Of a DNA stretch of 34,936 nucleotides, positions 6,989 through 15,366 are shown one piece after another. Under the pieces are notes generated by a model. The model was not told the DNA's origin. It made no database searches and saw only the letters and a program-made list of their open reading frames with translations. Within the stretch, counting starts at the first letter, position 1. The number at the start of each line of letters is the position of its first letter. Source of the stretch: Acidimicrobiales bacterium (GTDB lineage Bacteria > Actinomycetota > Acidimicrobiia > Acidimicrobiales > RAAP-2). Position numbers and translations under genes: made by a program. The DNA lies in assembly GCA_017883065.1 (NCBI GenBank), contig JADGOG010000014.1:1-34936 (forward strand). The letters run 5' to 3'.

Positions 6989-8316
6989 CGTCGGTCCTCG
7001 GAGGCCACCTCGTCGATCGACGCGACGAGGGCGTCGACCACCCGGTCGATCTCCTCGACGGTCGTGGTCAGTGGCGGCATGATCACCACCACGTCACCCA
7101 GGGGCCGCAACAGCACCCCTCGACCCACTGCTCCGGCGCACACCCTGCGACCCCAGCGGGTCGCCCCGGGGGGAGGATCGAGATCGATCCCGACCATCAG
7201 GCCTCGCTGGCGGATCTCCCCGACGCCGGGCCGGCCGGCCACCGAGTCAGCCAACCGCTCGGCCAGACGCGTTGCGGTCACCGCCACGGTGGCCAGGACG
7301 TCCCACTCGTCGATCAGCTGGAGATGTCGCAGCGCCACCGCGCAGGCCAGGGCATTCCCACCGTAGGAGTGGCCGTGGTAGAAGGTGGTCTCCCCGAGGT
7401 CGGGCCCGTCGAAGGCCGCGAACACCTGGCCCGAGGCGACGGTGGCCGACAGGGGAAGGTACCCACCGGTGATCCCCTTGCCCAGGCAGACGATGTCCGG
7501 ACGGAAGTCGGGGCCGGCCCACTCCGAGGCGAACAGACGACCGGTCCGACCGAAGCCGGTGGCCACCTCGTCACAGATCAACAGCACACCGTGGGACCGG
7601 CACGCCTCCCCCACCAGGGCCAGGTCCTCCGCCTCGGCCACCAGGATCCCCGACGCCCCCTGCACCAGGGGCTCGATGACCACCGCGGCCAACGACGACG
7701 CATTGGCCTCGATGGCGCCGACCAGCTTGACGGCCCAGTCGCCCGAGGCGTACCCGGGGCTGCGGAGCACCGGGAACCGGAGCGGATCGAACAGCGTGGT
7801 GCCGAACCCTCCGTCACCGAGCGACAGGGCTCCCACGGTGTCGCCGTGGTAGGCGTCATCGAGGGCCAGGAACTGGCGATGGCCGGCCTCACCCCGGTTG
7901 ACCCAGTACTGGAAGGCGATCTTGAGCGCCTGTTCGACGGCCACGGCGCCGTCCGAGGCGAAGAGGACGTGGGCATCGGTCACCGGCACCACGGAGGCCA
8001 GTGCCTCGGCGAACTCGATGGCGGCCCGGCTGCCGTTGCCCAGCAGGGTGGCGTGGGCCACCTTGCCCAGTTGGTCGACGACCGCCTGGTCGAGCTCGGG
8101 GATGTGATGGCCGAGCGTGGTCACCCACAACGACGAGATGGCATCGAAGTACCGGTTCCCGTGGACGTCGATCAGTTCTCGCCCTTCCGCCCGTTCTACC
8201 GTCACCGGCGAGTTGCCCGGATAGGCGGCCATCTGGGTGAATCCATGCCAGACCACGGCCGCATCTCGGGCCACCCACGGGTCGGCATCGCTGAGGGGAC
8301 AGGTCTGCTCGATCAT
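6985..8316 (-). CDS. bioA: adenosylmethionine-8-amino-7-oxononanoate aminotransferase
   Basis: A 443-residue class III PLP aminotransferase that converts 8-amino-7-oxononanoate to 7,8-diaminopelargonate, with S-adenosylmethionine as the usual amino donor. Early motifs are ISSLWVTTLGHHIPELD (60-76), typical of BioA, and FASDGAVAVEQALK (119-132). The PLP-binding region is CDEVATGFGRTG with D249, and the Schiff-base lysine is K280 in CLGKGITGGYLPLS. The length fits BioA. ATG 8316 has no good ribosome site; AAGACT, a poor -10, lies 7 nt upstream. It is the first gene of the operon, and bioF starts inside its stop codon. The divergent riboflavin synthase gene begins 143 bp away. Confidence 0.94.
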   Translation of the reverse strand: MIEQTCPLSDADPWVARDAAVVWHGFTQMAAYPGNSPVTVERAEGRELIDVHGNRYFDAISSLWVTTLGHHIPELDQAVVDQLGKVAHATLLGNGSRAAIEFAEALASVVPVTDAHVLFASDGAVAVEQALKIAFQYWVNRGEAGHRQFLALDDAYHGDTVGALSLGDGGFGTTLFDPLRFPVLRSPGYASGDWAVKLVGAIEANASSLAAVVIEPLVQGASGILVAEAEDLALVGEACRSHGVLLICDEVATGFGRTGRLFASEWAGPDFRPDIVCLGKGITGGYLPLSATVASGQVFAAFDGPDLGETTFYHGHSYGGNALACAVALRHLQLIDEWDVLATVAVTATRLAERLADSVAGRPGVGEIRQRGLMVGIDLDPPPGATRWGRRVCAGAVGRGVLLRPLGDVVVIMPPLTTTVEEIDRVVDALVASIDEVASEDRR

Positions 8317-8447
8317 CGGAGAGAGTCTTGTCGACCGCAGGGACCAGGTCGAACCGGGCTCCCTTCCCTCTGGCGGGGTGGCTTCGACCCTGCCGGCCAG
8401 GCCCTTCGGCGCCGGTAGTGCGACCGGGGGGAGGTGTGGTGGCCCGG

Positions 8448-8960
<513 letters not shown>

Positions 8961-8969
<9 letters not shown>

Positions 8970-10109
8970 GGGGTCGTGGGGAAGTCCGAGAGTCCGTTCG
9001 GCGATGATGTTGCGCTGGACCTCGGAGGTACCGCCCCCGATGGTCAGCGCCGCCGAGAAGAGGAAACCGTAGCTCCACATGGCGTCGGGCCAGGGTGAGC
9101 CGGAGCCACCGTCGCCCCGGTCCACCGGTCCGGTGCCGGCCAACATGCCGCGGGCGCCGGCCAGGTCCCGGGCCAGCGCCATCACCTGCTTGCCGTGCTC
9201 GTCGGCCAGCGCCTTTCGCACCGAGGCCTCCGGCCCCGGCTCCATGCCGGCCAGCGCGGCCGACACCGTGCGCAGGCGCAACAGCCGGAGGATCTCCCCG
9301 TCGATCCACAGGCGAGCCAGCTGCTGACGTACCCGAGGGTCGGTCGTGCCTCCGGCGCCGCGCACGGCGTCGACCAGATCGGAGGCGGTCGGGCCCATGC
9401 CCCACAGCGCTCCCGATCCGGACAGCGAGACCCGCTCATTGCCCAGAGTCACCTTGGCCAACGTCCATCCCCGCCCGCGCTCGCCGACCAGTGCGTCCGC
9501 CGGCAACCGCACCTCGTCGAGGAAGACCTCGTTGAAGGTGTGGGCACCGGTCATGTCGATGAGCGGTCGAACGGTGATGCCCGGGGCGTCCATCGGACAG
9601 ATGAAATAGGAGATCCCCTGGTGCATGGGCGCGTCGGGTTCGGTGCGGGCCAGGAGGATCCCGAACGCGGCGGTGTGCGCGTACGAGGTCCACACCTTCT
9701 GACCCTGGACCACCCACTCGTCACCGTCGAGTTCGGCCCGGGTGGTCAGCGAGGCAAGATCGGAGCCGGCTCCGGGCTCGCTGAACAACTGGCACCAGAT
9801 CTCCTCGGCGGCCAGCAGCGGCACCAGGTAGCGGTCCTTTTGCTCCTGCGTCCCGGCCACGAGGATGGTGGGGCCGGCCCAGCCGATCCCGATGGTGTTG
9901 GAGGGTCGCTGTACCCCCGCCCGCTTCAGCTCGTCGTCCACGATCAGCTGGTGTGTGGGGTCGGCCCCGATCCCCCAGGGCACCGGCCAGTGGGGGGCGA
10001 CCAGGCCGGCCTCGGCCAGGGTGCGGCCCGAGGGCCGGGGGTGCTCCTCGATCCAGGCGCGTAGCTCGATCCGCCGGGGATCGTCGTCAGGGGGCAGCGC
10101 GAAGTCCAC
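8961..10109 (-). CDS. acyl-CoA dehydrogenase family protein
   Basis: A 382-residue flavoprotein of the acyl-CoA dehydrogenase superfamily, which oxidises the alpha-beta bond of acyl-CoA thioesters using FAD. It shows the usual order: an N-terminal helical part (DDELKRAGVQRP, GWAGPTILVAGTQEQKDRYL); the mid beta-domain motif CQLFSEPGAGSDLASLTT with EWVVQGQKVWTSYAH; and the C-terminal helices ending YGFLFSAALTIGGGTSEVQRN and IIAERTLGLP. GTG 10109 gives the typical opening (V/M)DFALPPDDDPRRIELRAW and has TACGCT 7 nt upstream. A TTG at 10133 would add eight residues. It is divergent from an acyl-CoA synthetase gene, which suggests a shared fatty-acid or steroid side-chain catabolic role. The exact substrate is not visible. 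Confidence 0.93.
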
Positions 10110-10116
10110 AAGGGCA

Positions 10117-10122
10117 AGCGTA
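10117..10122 (-). promoter_or_regulatory. -10 element (TACGCT on the minus strand), leaderless start
   Basis: TACGCT ends 7 nt before the GTG at 10109, with no Shine-Dalgarno site between. This spacing would put the transcript start at the start codon. Confidence 0.5.
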
Positions 10123-10183
10123 GGCTGCAGCAACTGAGTGCGGCATGTGGGGGTTGGGCGAGTGTGGGGATGAGGAGCGATAC

Positions 10184-11824
10184 GTGAGCAAGTGGAACTT
10201 TGCAGACGTGTGGGAGACGGTGGCCGACGAGCTCCCCGAAGCTCCCGCCCTCACCCACGGCGACAGAACCGTCGGCTGGCGGGAGTTCGACCGACGGGCG
10301 GACGGCGTGGCCGGGTGGCTCCTCGGGTGCGGTGTCGGCCACCAGGACAAGGTCGCCCTCTACCTCTACAACTGCCCCGAGTACCTCGAGGCGACCTTCG
10401 CCTGCTTCAAGATCGGACTGGTGCCGATCAACACCAACTACCGCTACGCCGACGACGAACTGGTCTACCTGTGGGAGAACGCCGACTCGGTGGCGGTGGT
10501 CTTCCACGGCATCTTCACCGAGCGCATCGAGGGAATCCGGGACCGGGCGGTCAGCGTCCGGCACTGGCTCTGGATCGACGACGGGGCGGGCGAGTGCCCT
10601 CCGTGGGCCACGCCCTACGAGGAGGTCGCGGCCGGCCCGGGAGCATCCGGCGAGCGGGTACGCGCCCCGTGGGGCCGGAGCCCCGACGACCTCCACATGC
10701 TCTACACCGGGGGGACCACCGGCATGCCCAAGGGGGTGATGTGGCGCCAGGACGACCTGTTCGCCCGGCTGAACGGCGCCGGGTTCCGTCGCTTCCCCGA
10801 GGACGGGAGCACCGACGACGTGCGGGCCCAACTGGTCGCCAGCGGCCCGGGGATGACGCTGCTCCCGGCCTGTCCGCTGATGCACGGTACCGGCGGGTTC
10901 ACCTCGCTGGAGTGCCTGAGCGAGGGGGGCAGGGTGGTCACCCTCACCTCCCGCCAGTTCGACCCGATCGAACTGCTCGACACCGTGCAGGGCGAGAAGG
11001 TCAACGGTCTGATCATCGTGGGAGATGCCTTCGCCAAGCCCATCTTGGCCACTCTCGAGGCGCATCCCGGCCAGTGGGACCTCTCCAGCCTGGTCGGGAT
11101 CATCTCGTCGGGGGTGATGTGGAGCGAGGAGTCCAAAGAGGGCCTCCTCCGGCACCACCCGGGCGTGCTCCTGGTGGACGCGTTCTCCTCGTCCGAGGCG
11201 CTCGGCATGGGGAGCTCGGTCTCGTCGGGCAGCTCCGCGCAGCGGACGGCCCGGTTCACCCTTGGCCCGGAGGTCCGGGTCATCGACGCTGCCGGAAACG
11301 ACGTCGTCGCCGGGTCGGGCACCAGCGGCGTGCTCGCCCTGGGCGGGCGGATCCCCCTCGGGTACTACAAGGACGAGGCCAAGTCGGCGGCCACCTTCCG
11401 GGTCATCGACGGGACCCGGTACTCGGTGCCCGGCGACTTCGCCGAGGTGGGTGAGGACGGCACCATCCACCTTCTCGGCCGCGGTTCGGTGGTCATCAAC
11501 ACCGGCGGCGAGAAGGTCTATCCCGAAGAGGTCGAAGAGGTGGTCAAGACGGTCGAGGGGGTGCACGACTCGGTGGTGGTCGGCATCCCCAACGAACGAT
11601 TCGGGGAGGAGATCGTGGCCGTGGTCGAGCTCACATCGGGCACGCCTCCCGACTCGGTCGACCCGCGGATGGTCATCGACCACGTGAAGGAGAAGTTGGC
11701 CGGGTACAAGGCGCCGCGCCGAGTGCGGTTCGTACACACCATCGGGCGCTCCCCCGCCGGCAAGGTCGACTATGCCCGCCACAGTGCCGAGGCGGCCGAG
11801 TGGGCCGGCGTGGCGCTGGATTGA
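10184..11824 (+). CDS. acyl-CoA synthetase (AMP-binding, FadD-like)
   Basis: A 546-residue ANL-superfamily ligase that activates a carboxylic acid with ATP and couples it to CoA. The AMP-binding P-loop is LYTGGTTGMPKG from residue 173, followed by VMWRQDDLF. That combination is common in actinobacterial FadD enzymes for long-chain or steroid-derived acids. Later motifs are SSEALGMG, the GDFAEVGEDGTIHLLGR hinge, NTGGEKVYPEEVEEV, and GRSPAGKVDY with the catalytic lysine at about K527. GTG 10184 is chosen because GAGGAG lies 6 nt upstream; the frame is open for 39 nt before it. It is divergent from the acyl-CoA dehydrogenase gene, so the two probably act in one pathway. The substrate is not determinable by eye. 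Confidence 0.93.
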   Translation: MSKWNFADVWETVADELPEAPALTHGDRTVGWREFDRRADGVAGWLLGCGVGHQDKVALYLYNCPEYLEATFACFKIGLVPINTNYRYADDELVYLWENADSVAVVFHGIFTERIEGIRDRAVSVRHWLWIDDGAGECPPWATPYEEVAAGPGASGERVRAPWGRSPDDLHMLYTGGTTGMPKGVMWRQDDLFARLNGAGFRRFPEDGSTDDVRAQLVASGPGMTLLPACPLMHGTGGFTSLECLSEGGRVVTLTSRQFDPIELLDTVQGEKVNGLIIVGDAFAKPILATLEAHPGQWDLSSLVGIISSGVMWSEESKEGLLRHHPGVLLVDAFSSSEALGMGSSVSSGSSAQRTARFTLGPEVRVIDAAGNDVVAGSGTSGVLALGGRIPLGYYKDEAKSAATFRVIDGTRYSVPGDFAEVGEDGTIHLLGRGSVVINTGGEKVYPEEVEEVVKTVEGVHDSVVVGIPNERFGEEIVAVVELTSGTPPDSVDPRMVIDHVKEKLAGYKAPRRVRFVHTIGRSPAGKVDYARHSAEAAEWAGVALD

Positions 11825-11856
11825 GTCGGTTGGGCCGAGTCTCGACCCGCCAGCAC

Positions 11857-11910
11857 CGTCACCGGAGTCGGGCTGGTCACCGGCACCGGGCCGGTCACCG
11901 GCACCGGGCC
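11857..11910. repeat. three tandem 18-bp units with hairpin potential
   Basis: GGTCACCGGCACCGGGCC occurs twice in exact tandem (11875-11892, 11893-11910), preceded by a degenerate third copy (11857-11874). The units lie between the convergent acyl-CoA synthetase and nucleotidyltransferase genes. ACCGGC (11879-11884) can pair with GCCGGT (11890-11895), so the array may also act as a terminator for both genes. Confidence 0.6.
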
Positions 11911-11917
11911 GTCGGCC

Positions 11918-12661
11918 TCAGCCCTTGTTGGCTCCGTGGGTGCGCACGAAGTCGTTGACCGCGTAGTACGCGTCGATCGACTCGCCGGCGTCGCCCCAGA
12001 ACCCCTCGAGCACGTCGTAGGCCATGGTGCCCTGGCCGATGTAGTAGTTGTTCACATCGGTGATCTCCAGTTCGCCGCGCCCGGACGGGATCAGGGTGGG
12101 GATCACGTCGAATACGTCGGAGTCGTAGCAGTAGAGACCGGTGACCCCGAAATGGGAGTCGGGCTGCTCGGGCTTCTCCACGATGCCGACCACCCGCTTC
12201 TCGTCGTCGAAGGTGGGCACGCCCAGGTGCCGGAGGTGCTCGACCTCCTCGACCGGGGTGAGCAGGATGCGGGCACCGATGGGATCGGCGCTGAAGGCGT
12301 CAACCATCGGCTTGATCGACTGCTCGACGATGTTGTCAGCCAGCATGACCAGCACCGGCTCTCCGTCCACGAAGCGTGCGGCCAGCCCGAGCGCCTCGGC
12401 GATGCCGCCCGGCTTGTCCTGGTAGCCGTAGCTGAGACGGTCGATGCCGAACTCGTGCCCGTTCCCGAGGAGCCGGAGGAACTCGCCGGCGTGGGTGCCC
12501 CCGGTGACCAGCATGATCTCGGTGATCCCGGCGTTGACCAGCGCCTCGATGCCCCAGTTGATCATGGGGCGGTCGTAGATGGGGAGGAGGTGCTTGTTGG
12601 TGATGCGGGTCAGCGGATGCAGTCGCGAGCCGGTCCCACCGGCGAGGATGACGCCCTTCAT
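11918..12661 (-). CDS. sugar-1-phosphate nucleotidyltransferase (RmlA-like)
   Basis: A 247-residue nucleotidyltransferase that would make an NDP-sugar from NTP and a sugar-1-phosphate. The N-terminal signature is LAGGTGSRLHPLT (6-18), followed by TNKHLLPIYDRPMI with the likely catalytic K23. The body has GIAEALGLA, MLADNI, the EKPEQPDSHFGVTGLYCYD segment, GRGELEITDVNNYYI, and GFWGDAGESIDAY. It resembles glucose-1-phosphate thymidylyltransferases but is shorter than RmlA (about 290 residues), fitting the short class that lacks the allosteric C-terminal helices. ATG 12661 starts the conserved MKGVILAGG. TAGGCT lies 7 nt upstream and there is no ribosome site. The nucleotide and sugar specificity are not visible, and no dTDP-rhamnose genes are adjacent. 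Confidence 0.9.
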   Translation of the reverse strand: MKGVILAGGTGSRLHPLTRITNKHLLPIYDRPMINWGIEALVNAGITEIMLVTGGTHAGEFLRLLGNGHEFGIDRLSYGYQDKPGGIAEALGLAARFVDGEPVLVMLADNIVEQSIKPMVDAFSADPIGARILLTPVEEVEHLRHLGVPTFDDEKRVVGIVEKPEQPDSHFGVTGLYCYDSDVFDVIPTLIPSGRGELEITDVNNYYIGQGTMAYDVLEGFWGDAGESIDAYYAVNDFVRTHGANKG

Positions 12662-12668
12662 CCGGCGC

Positions 12669-12674
12669 AGCCTA
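12669..12674 (-). promoter_or_regulatory. -10 element (TAGGCT on the minus strand), leaderless start
   Basis: TAGGCT ends 7 nt before the ATG at 12661, with no Shine-Dalgarno site. The spacing predicts a transcript starting at the start codon. Confidence 0.5.
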
Positions 12675-12718
12675 GGCGTGATCACCTCGAAGTGCTCGGC
12701 GGACGCGTTCGTGGTCCG

Positions 12719-12738
12719 GAATCGGCATTGGCCGAATC
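12719..12738. promoter_or_regulatory. imperfect palindrome, candidate operator
   Basis: GAATCGGC and GCCGAATC are separated by ATTG and pair at seven of eight positions. The site lies 17 bp upstream of the -35 box of the GlxA-type regulator gene and about 58 bp upstream of the divergent nucleotidyltransferase start. Autoregulation by the adjacent regulator is a reasonable guess. Confidence 0.4.
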
Positions 12739-12754
12739 TGTGGGTGATCCGTCA

Positions 12755-12783
12755 TTGACGCCATGGACGGGAGCAGTCAGGCT
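12755..12783 (+). promoter_or_regulatory. sigma-70-type promoter of the GlxA regulator gene
   Basis: TTGACG (12755-12760) and CAGGCT (12778-12783) are 17 bp apart, and the -10 ends 7 nt before the GTG at 12791. It is the only start in the window with a convincing -35 as well as a leaderless-type -10. Confidence 0.6.
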
Positions 12784-12790
12784 GGGCCAG

Positions 12791-13783
12791 GTGAAGGCGC
12801 GTCGTGTGGTCATCGTCGGCTATGCCGGCCTCCAGACGCTGGACGCGGCCGGACCCTTCGAGGTCTTCTCCGGAGCCTCCACGGCGGTGGAGGCTCTCGG
12901 GCGGAGCGGGGGCTACCGGGTGGAGTTCGTCTCGGTGAGCGGTCAGCCGGTACAGGCTGAGAGCGGGATGGGGCTGTGCACCTCGCGGCTACCCGGGGTC
13001 GAGGAGTGGATCGACACCCTGGTCCTGCCCGGCGGACGCGGCGTCCAGATCGCTCGCGAGGACGCCGTCCTCTTGTCGTGGATCACCCGGGTGGCGCCGC
13101 GGTGTCGCCGGATCGCCACCGTCTGCAGTGGTGCCTTCCTGGCCGCGTCGGCCGGTCTGCTCGACGGTCGTCGGGTCACCACCCACTGGGCGCGCGCCCA
13201 ACAGCTGGCCGCCGAGTTCCCCGCCCTGGAGGTCGACGCCGACCCGATCTACATGCGGGACGGAAAGTACTGGTCGAGTGCAGGGGTCACCGCGGGGATC
13301 GACCTGTCCCTGGCACTGGTGGAGGACGACTTGGGCGCGGAGGTGGCCCAGACGGTCGCCCGTTGGCTGGTGATGTTCCGCCACCGCCCCGGTGGCCAGA
13401 CCCAGTTCTCCTCTCCGGTGTGGGTGCCACGGGCCGAGCGGTCCTCGGTGCGGGCGGTGCAGGAGCGCATCGAGGCGGCACCGGGCGCCGACCACCGCCT
13501 GCCGGCCCTGGCCACATCGGCGTCCATGAGCGTGCGCCACTTCGCCCGCGTCTTCACCGAAGAGGTGGGCGAGACCCCCGGCCGGTTCGTCGAGCGGGTC
13601 AGGGTGGAAGCGGCACGTGACCGGCTGGAGACGACCGATGAGACCCTCGATGTCATCGCCGCCGAATGCGGCCTCGGCACCGGCGAGACCCTCCGTCGGG
13701 TCTTCCACCGACGCCTGGGGGTGACCCCTGACGCCTATCGCCGACGCTTCCACACGGGCGCCGCGGAGAGGAGACCGGCATGA
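12791..13783 (+). CDS. GlxA-family transcriptional regulator (DJ-1/PfpI + AraC)
   Basis: A 330-residue regulator. Residues 1 to about 175 form a DJ-1/PfpI domain (VVIVGYAGLQTLDAAGPFEVFS; IDTLVLPGG; the nucleophile-elbow VCSGAFLAASAGLLDG with C112; TTHWARAQQLA). The C-terminal 110 residues form an AraC-type double helix-turn-helix (ATSASMSVRHFARVFTEEVG, then ERVRVEAARDRLE, and the closing GETLRRVFHRRLGVTPDAYRRRF). Such proteins sense a small molecule in the DJ-1 domain and activate neighbouring genes. GTG 12791 begins the DJ-1 strand and has a -10 element 7 nt upstream. The next gene starts in its stop codon (ATGA) and encodes a homologous stand-alone DJ-1 enzyme. The ligand is unknown. Confidence 0.9.
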   Translation: MKARRVVIVGYAGLQTLDAAGPFEVFSGASTAVEALGRSGGYRVEFVSVSGQPVQAESGMGLCTSRLPGVEEWIDTLVLPGGRGVQIAREDAVLLSWITRVAPRCRRIATVCSGAFLAASAGLLDGRRVTTHWARAQQLAAEFPALEVDADPIYMRDGKYWSSAGVTAGIDLSLALVEDDLGAEVAQTVARWLVMFRHRPGGQTQFSSPVWVPRAERSSVRAVQERIEAAPGADHRLPALATSASMSVRHFARVFTEEVGETPGRFVERVRVEAARDRLETTDETLDVIAAECGLGTGETLRRVFHRRLGVTPDAYRRRFHTGAAERRPA

Positions 13784-14430
13784 CCGGACGACTGCAGGTG
13801 GTGATACCCCTGTTCCCGAGGTTCACCGCACTCGATGCCGTCGGGCCTTACGAGGTGCTCCAGCGGGTGCCCTCGATCGACGTCACCTTCATCGGGCCCC
13901 ACCTCGGTGAGTTCCGGAGCGAGAACGGCATCCTGGGGATGATCGCCGATGCCACCTTCGACGAGCATCCCAGGCCAGACGTGATCGTCTTCCCCGGAGG
14001 CGTCGGCACCCGCGTGCTCATTGACGACCCGTCGGTCTTGGCATGGGTCCGCCACGCTCACGCCACCACTCGCCTGACCACGTCGGTCTGCACCGGCTCG
14101 CTGGTGCTGGCCGCCGCCGGGCTGCTCGACGGTCTCACCGCCACCACCCACTGGTCCTGCACCGATCAGCTCGCCGCCCTCGGCGCGGTGCCGTCCGCTG
14201 ACCGGGTGGTGGAGCACCTCGATGGGCGGATCATCACCGCTGCCGGTGTGTCCAGCGGCATCGACATGGCGCTGCGCCTGGTCGAGCTGATGGTGGACCG
14301 GACGGCGGCCGAGGCCGCCCAGCTGATGATCGAGTACGACCCCCAGCCGCCCTTCGGCTCGGGTTCGCTGGCCAAGGCCACCGACGCCACAGTGGCCCGG
14401 GCCATCGAGTACGCCCAACTGCGCAAGTAG
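13780..14430 (+). CDS. DJ-1/PfpI family protein, isonitrile hydratase-like
   Basis: A 216-residue single-domain DJ-1/PfpI protein of the isonitrile hydratase subgroup. Features are VVIPLFPRFTALDAVGPYEVLQ, PDVIVFPGGVGT, and the nucleophile-elbow cysteine C104 in TSVCTGSLVLAAAGLLDG, followed by ATTHWSCTDQL and the AAGVSSGIDMALRLVE helix. Isonitrile hydratase converts isonitriles to N-substituted formamides; the activity here is a family-level inference, and other DJ-1 chemistries remain possible. The start ATG 13780 overlaps the regulator's TGA, and GGAG precedes it inside the upstream gene, so translation is coupled. The fold-sharing regulator immediately upstream probably responds to its substrate or product. 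Confidence 0.87.
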   Translation: MTGRLQVVIPLFPRFTALDAVGPYEVLQRVPSIDVTFIGPHLGEFRSENGILGMIADATFDEHPRPDVIVFPGGVGTRVLIDDPSVLAWVRHAHATTRLTTSVCTGSLVLAAAGLLDGLTATTHWSCTDQLAALGAVPSADRVVEHLDGRIITAAGVSSGIDMALRLVELMVDRTAAEAAQLMIEYDPQPPFGSGSLAKATDATVARAIEYAQLRK

Positions 14431-14438
14431 TCCGGACA

Positions 14439-14456
14439 GGCCGGTCGCTACCGGCC
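14439..14456. terminator. GC-rich hairpin between convergent genes
   Basis: GGCCGGT, loop CGCT, ACCGGCC: a perfect 7-bp stem directly between the DJ-1 gene stop (14430) and the stop of the convergent serine hydrolase gene (14464). There is no T-tract. It is a likely shared transcription end. Confidence 0.5.
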
Positions 14457-14463
14457 GGTCCGA

Positions 14464-15309
14464 TCAGACGAGCGGCGGGGACGACTCGGCCAGGACGGCA
14501 TCGGCCAGCTTCGGCCAGGCCTGGGCGGCCCAGGGACCGAAGGGGCGGTCGGCCAGGCCGGCACAGACCAGGCCGGCCACCGGGTCGATCCACAGGAACG
14601 ACCCGGTCCGGCCGAAGTGGCCGTAGGTCGACGGTGAGTTGGTGTGCCCTGTCCAGTGCGGCCACTTGGCCCCCCGAATCTCGACGCCGAGCCCCCACGG
14701 GCACGGGTCGAATCGCTGGAAGCCGGGCAGGATGCCGGCCAGCTCGGGGAAGTGCACCGAGGTGGCCGCGTCGTGGGTCTGGGCGCTGACCAGGGTGGGC
14801 ACGGCCCACTCCCGACCCAGGGCGAGGAGATCCCGGAGCGGGCCGGCCAGTCCGGCTGCCGCAGCCCCGGCCGGCTCGTCGGTGACAAGAGCGGTGCCAG
14901 CCATGCCCAACGGCTCCAGCACGCCACATTGCAGGTACTCCTCGAACGGGATCCCCGACCGCCGGGCCACCAGCTCACCCAGGACCACATACCCGGTGTT
15001 GGAGTAGATCCGAGCGGTGCCCGGAGCAACGACGGGCGATCCGGGATCGGGACCGAGCCCCGAGGCGTGGGCCAGCAGGTGACGCACCGTCGAACCGGGC
15101 GGGCCGGCCGGCTCGTCCAACCCGAGCGTCCCCTCCTCGATGGCCACCAGCACGGCCAGTGCCGTCGCCGGCTTGGTCACCGATGCCCACGGGAACGGTC
15201 GGTCGGTCGGTCCGACGGTGGTCGTCGGAGGCATGGCGGGAGTGGCGCCGGCCACCCCGACCGCCGCCGAGCCAACCGGCCAGTGCTCAACCATACGCAG
15301 TGCATCCAT
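14464..15309 (-). CDS. serine hydrolase, class C beta-lactamase / D-Ala-D-Ala peptidase fold
   Basis: A 281-residue protein with the three motifs of the serine beta-lactamase/penicillin-binding fold: SVTK with nucleophile S43 and K46, YSN at 102-104, and HFGRTG at 231-236 in place of the KTG box. HLLAHASGLGP, typical of the esterase-like members, lies between motifs one and two. There is no signal peptide, so it is probably cytoplasmic and more likely an esterase or peptidase than an antibiotic-resistance enzyme. It is shorter than AmpC (about 360 residues). ATG 15309 has TACGAT 7 nt upstream; a second Met lies five codons further in. It is divergent from a secreted lipase gene 57 bp away. 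Confidence 0.87.
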   Translation of the reverse strand: MDALRMVEHWPVGSAAVGVAGATPAMPPTTTVGPTDRPFPWASVTKPATALAVLVAIEEGTLGLDEPAGPPGSTVRHLLAHASGLGPDPGSPVVAPGTARIYSNTGYVVLGELVARRSGIPFEEYLQCGVLEPLGMAGTALVTDEPAGAAAAGLAGPLRDLLALGREWAVPTLVSAQTHDAATSVHFPELAGILPGFQRFDPCPWGLGVEIRGAKWPHWTGHTNSPSTYGHFGRTGSFLWIDPVAGLVCAGLADRPFGPWAAQAWPKLADAVLAESSPPLV

Positions 15310-15316
15310 CGGTGGA

Positions 15317-15322
15317 ATCGTA
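15317..15322 (-). promoter_or_regulatory. -10 element (TACGAT on the minus strand), leaderless start
   Basis: TACGAT ends 7 nt before the ATG at 15309. There is no Shine-Dalgarno site. Confidence 0.5.
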
Positions 15323-15352
15323 GGGGGAACCCGCCCACCGTCCCATCCTGGC

Positions 15353-15358
15353 TACTGT
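15353..15358 (+). promoter_or_regulatory. -10 element (TACTGT), near-leaderless start
   Basis: TACTGT ends 8 nt before the ATG at 15367. No ribosome site fits the 8-nt gap, so the 5' leader would be at most a few nucleotides. Confidence 0.45.
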
Positions 15359-15366
15359 GAACCGGG

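Noticed and set aside
11936-12790. Long N-terminal extension of the GlxA regulator frame
   Set aside because: It runs through the oppositely oriented nucleotidyltransferase gene. The DJ-1 domain begins at 12791, where a promoter and start codon are found.
14464-15309. Antibiotic-resistance beta-lactamase
   Set aside because: No signal peptide, short length and an HFGRTG third motif point to an esterase or peptidase of the same fold.
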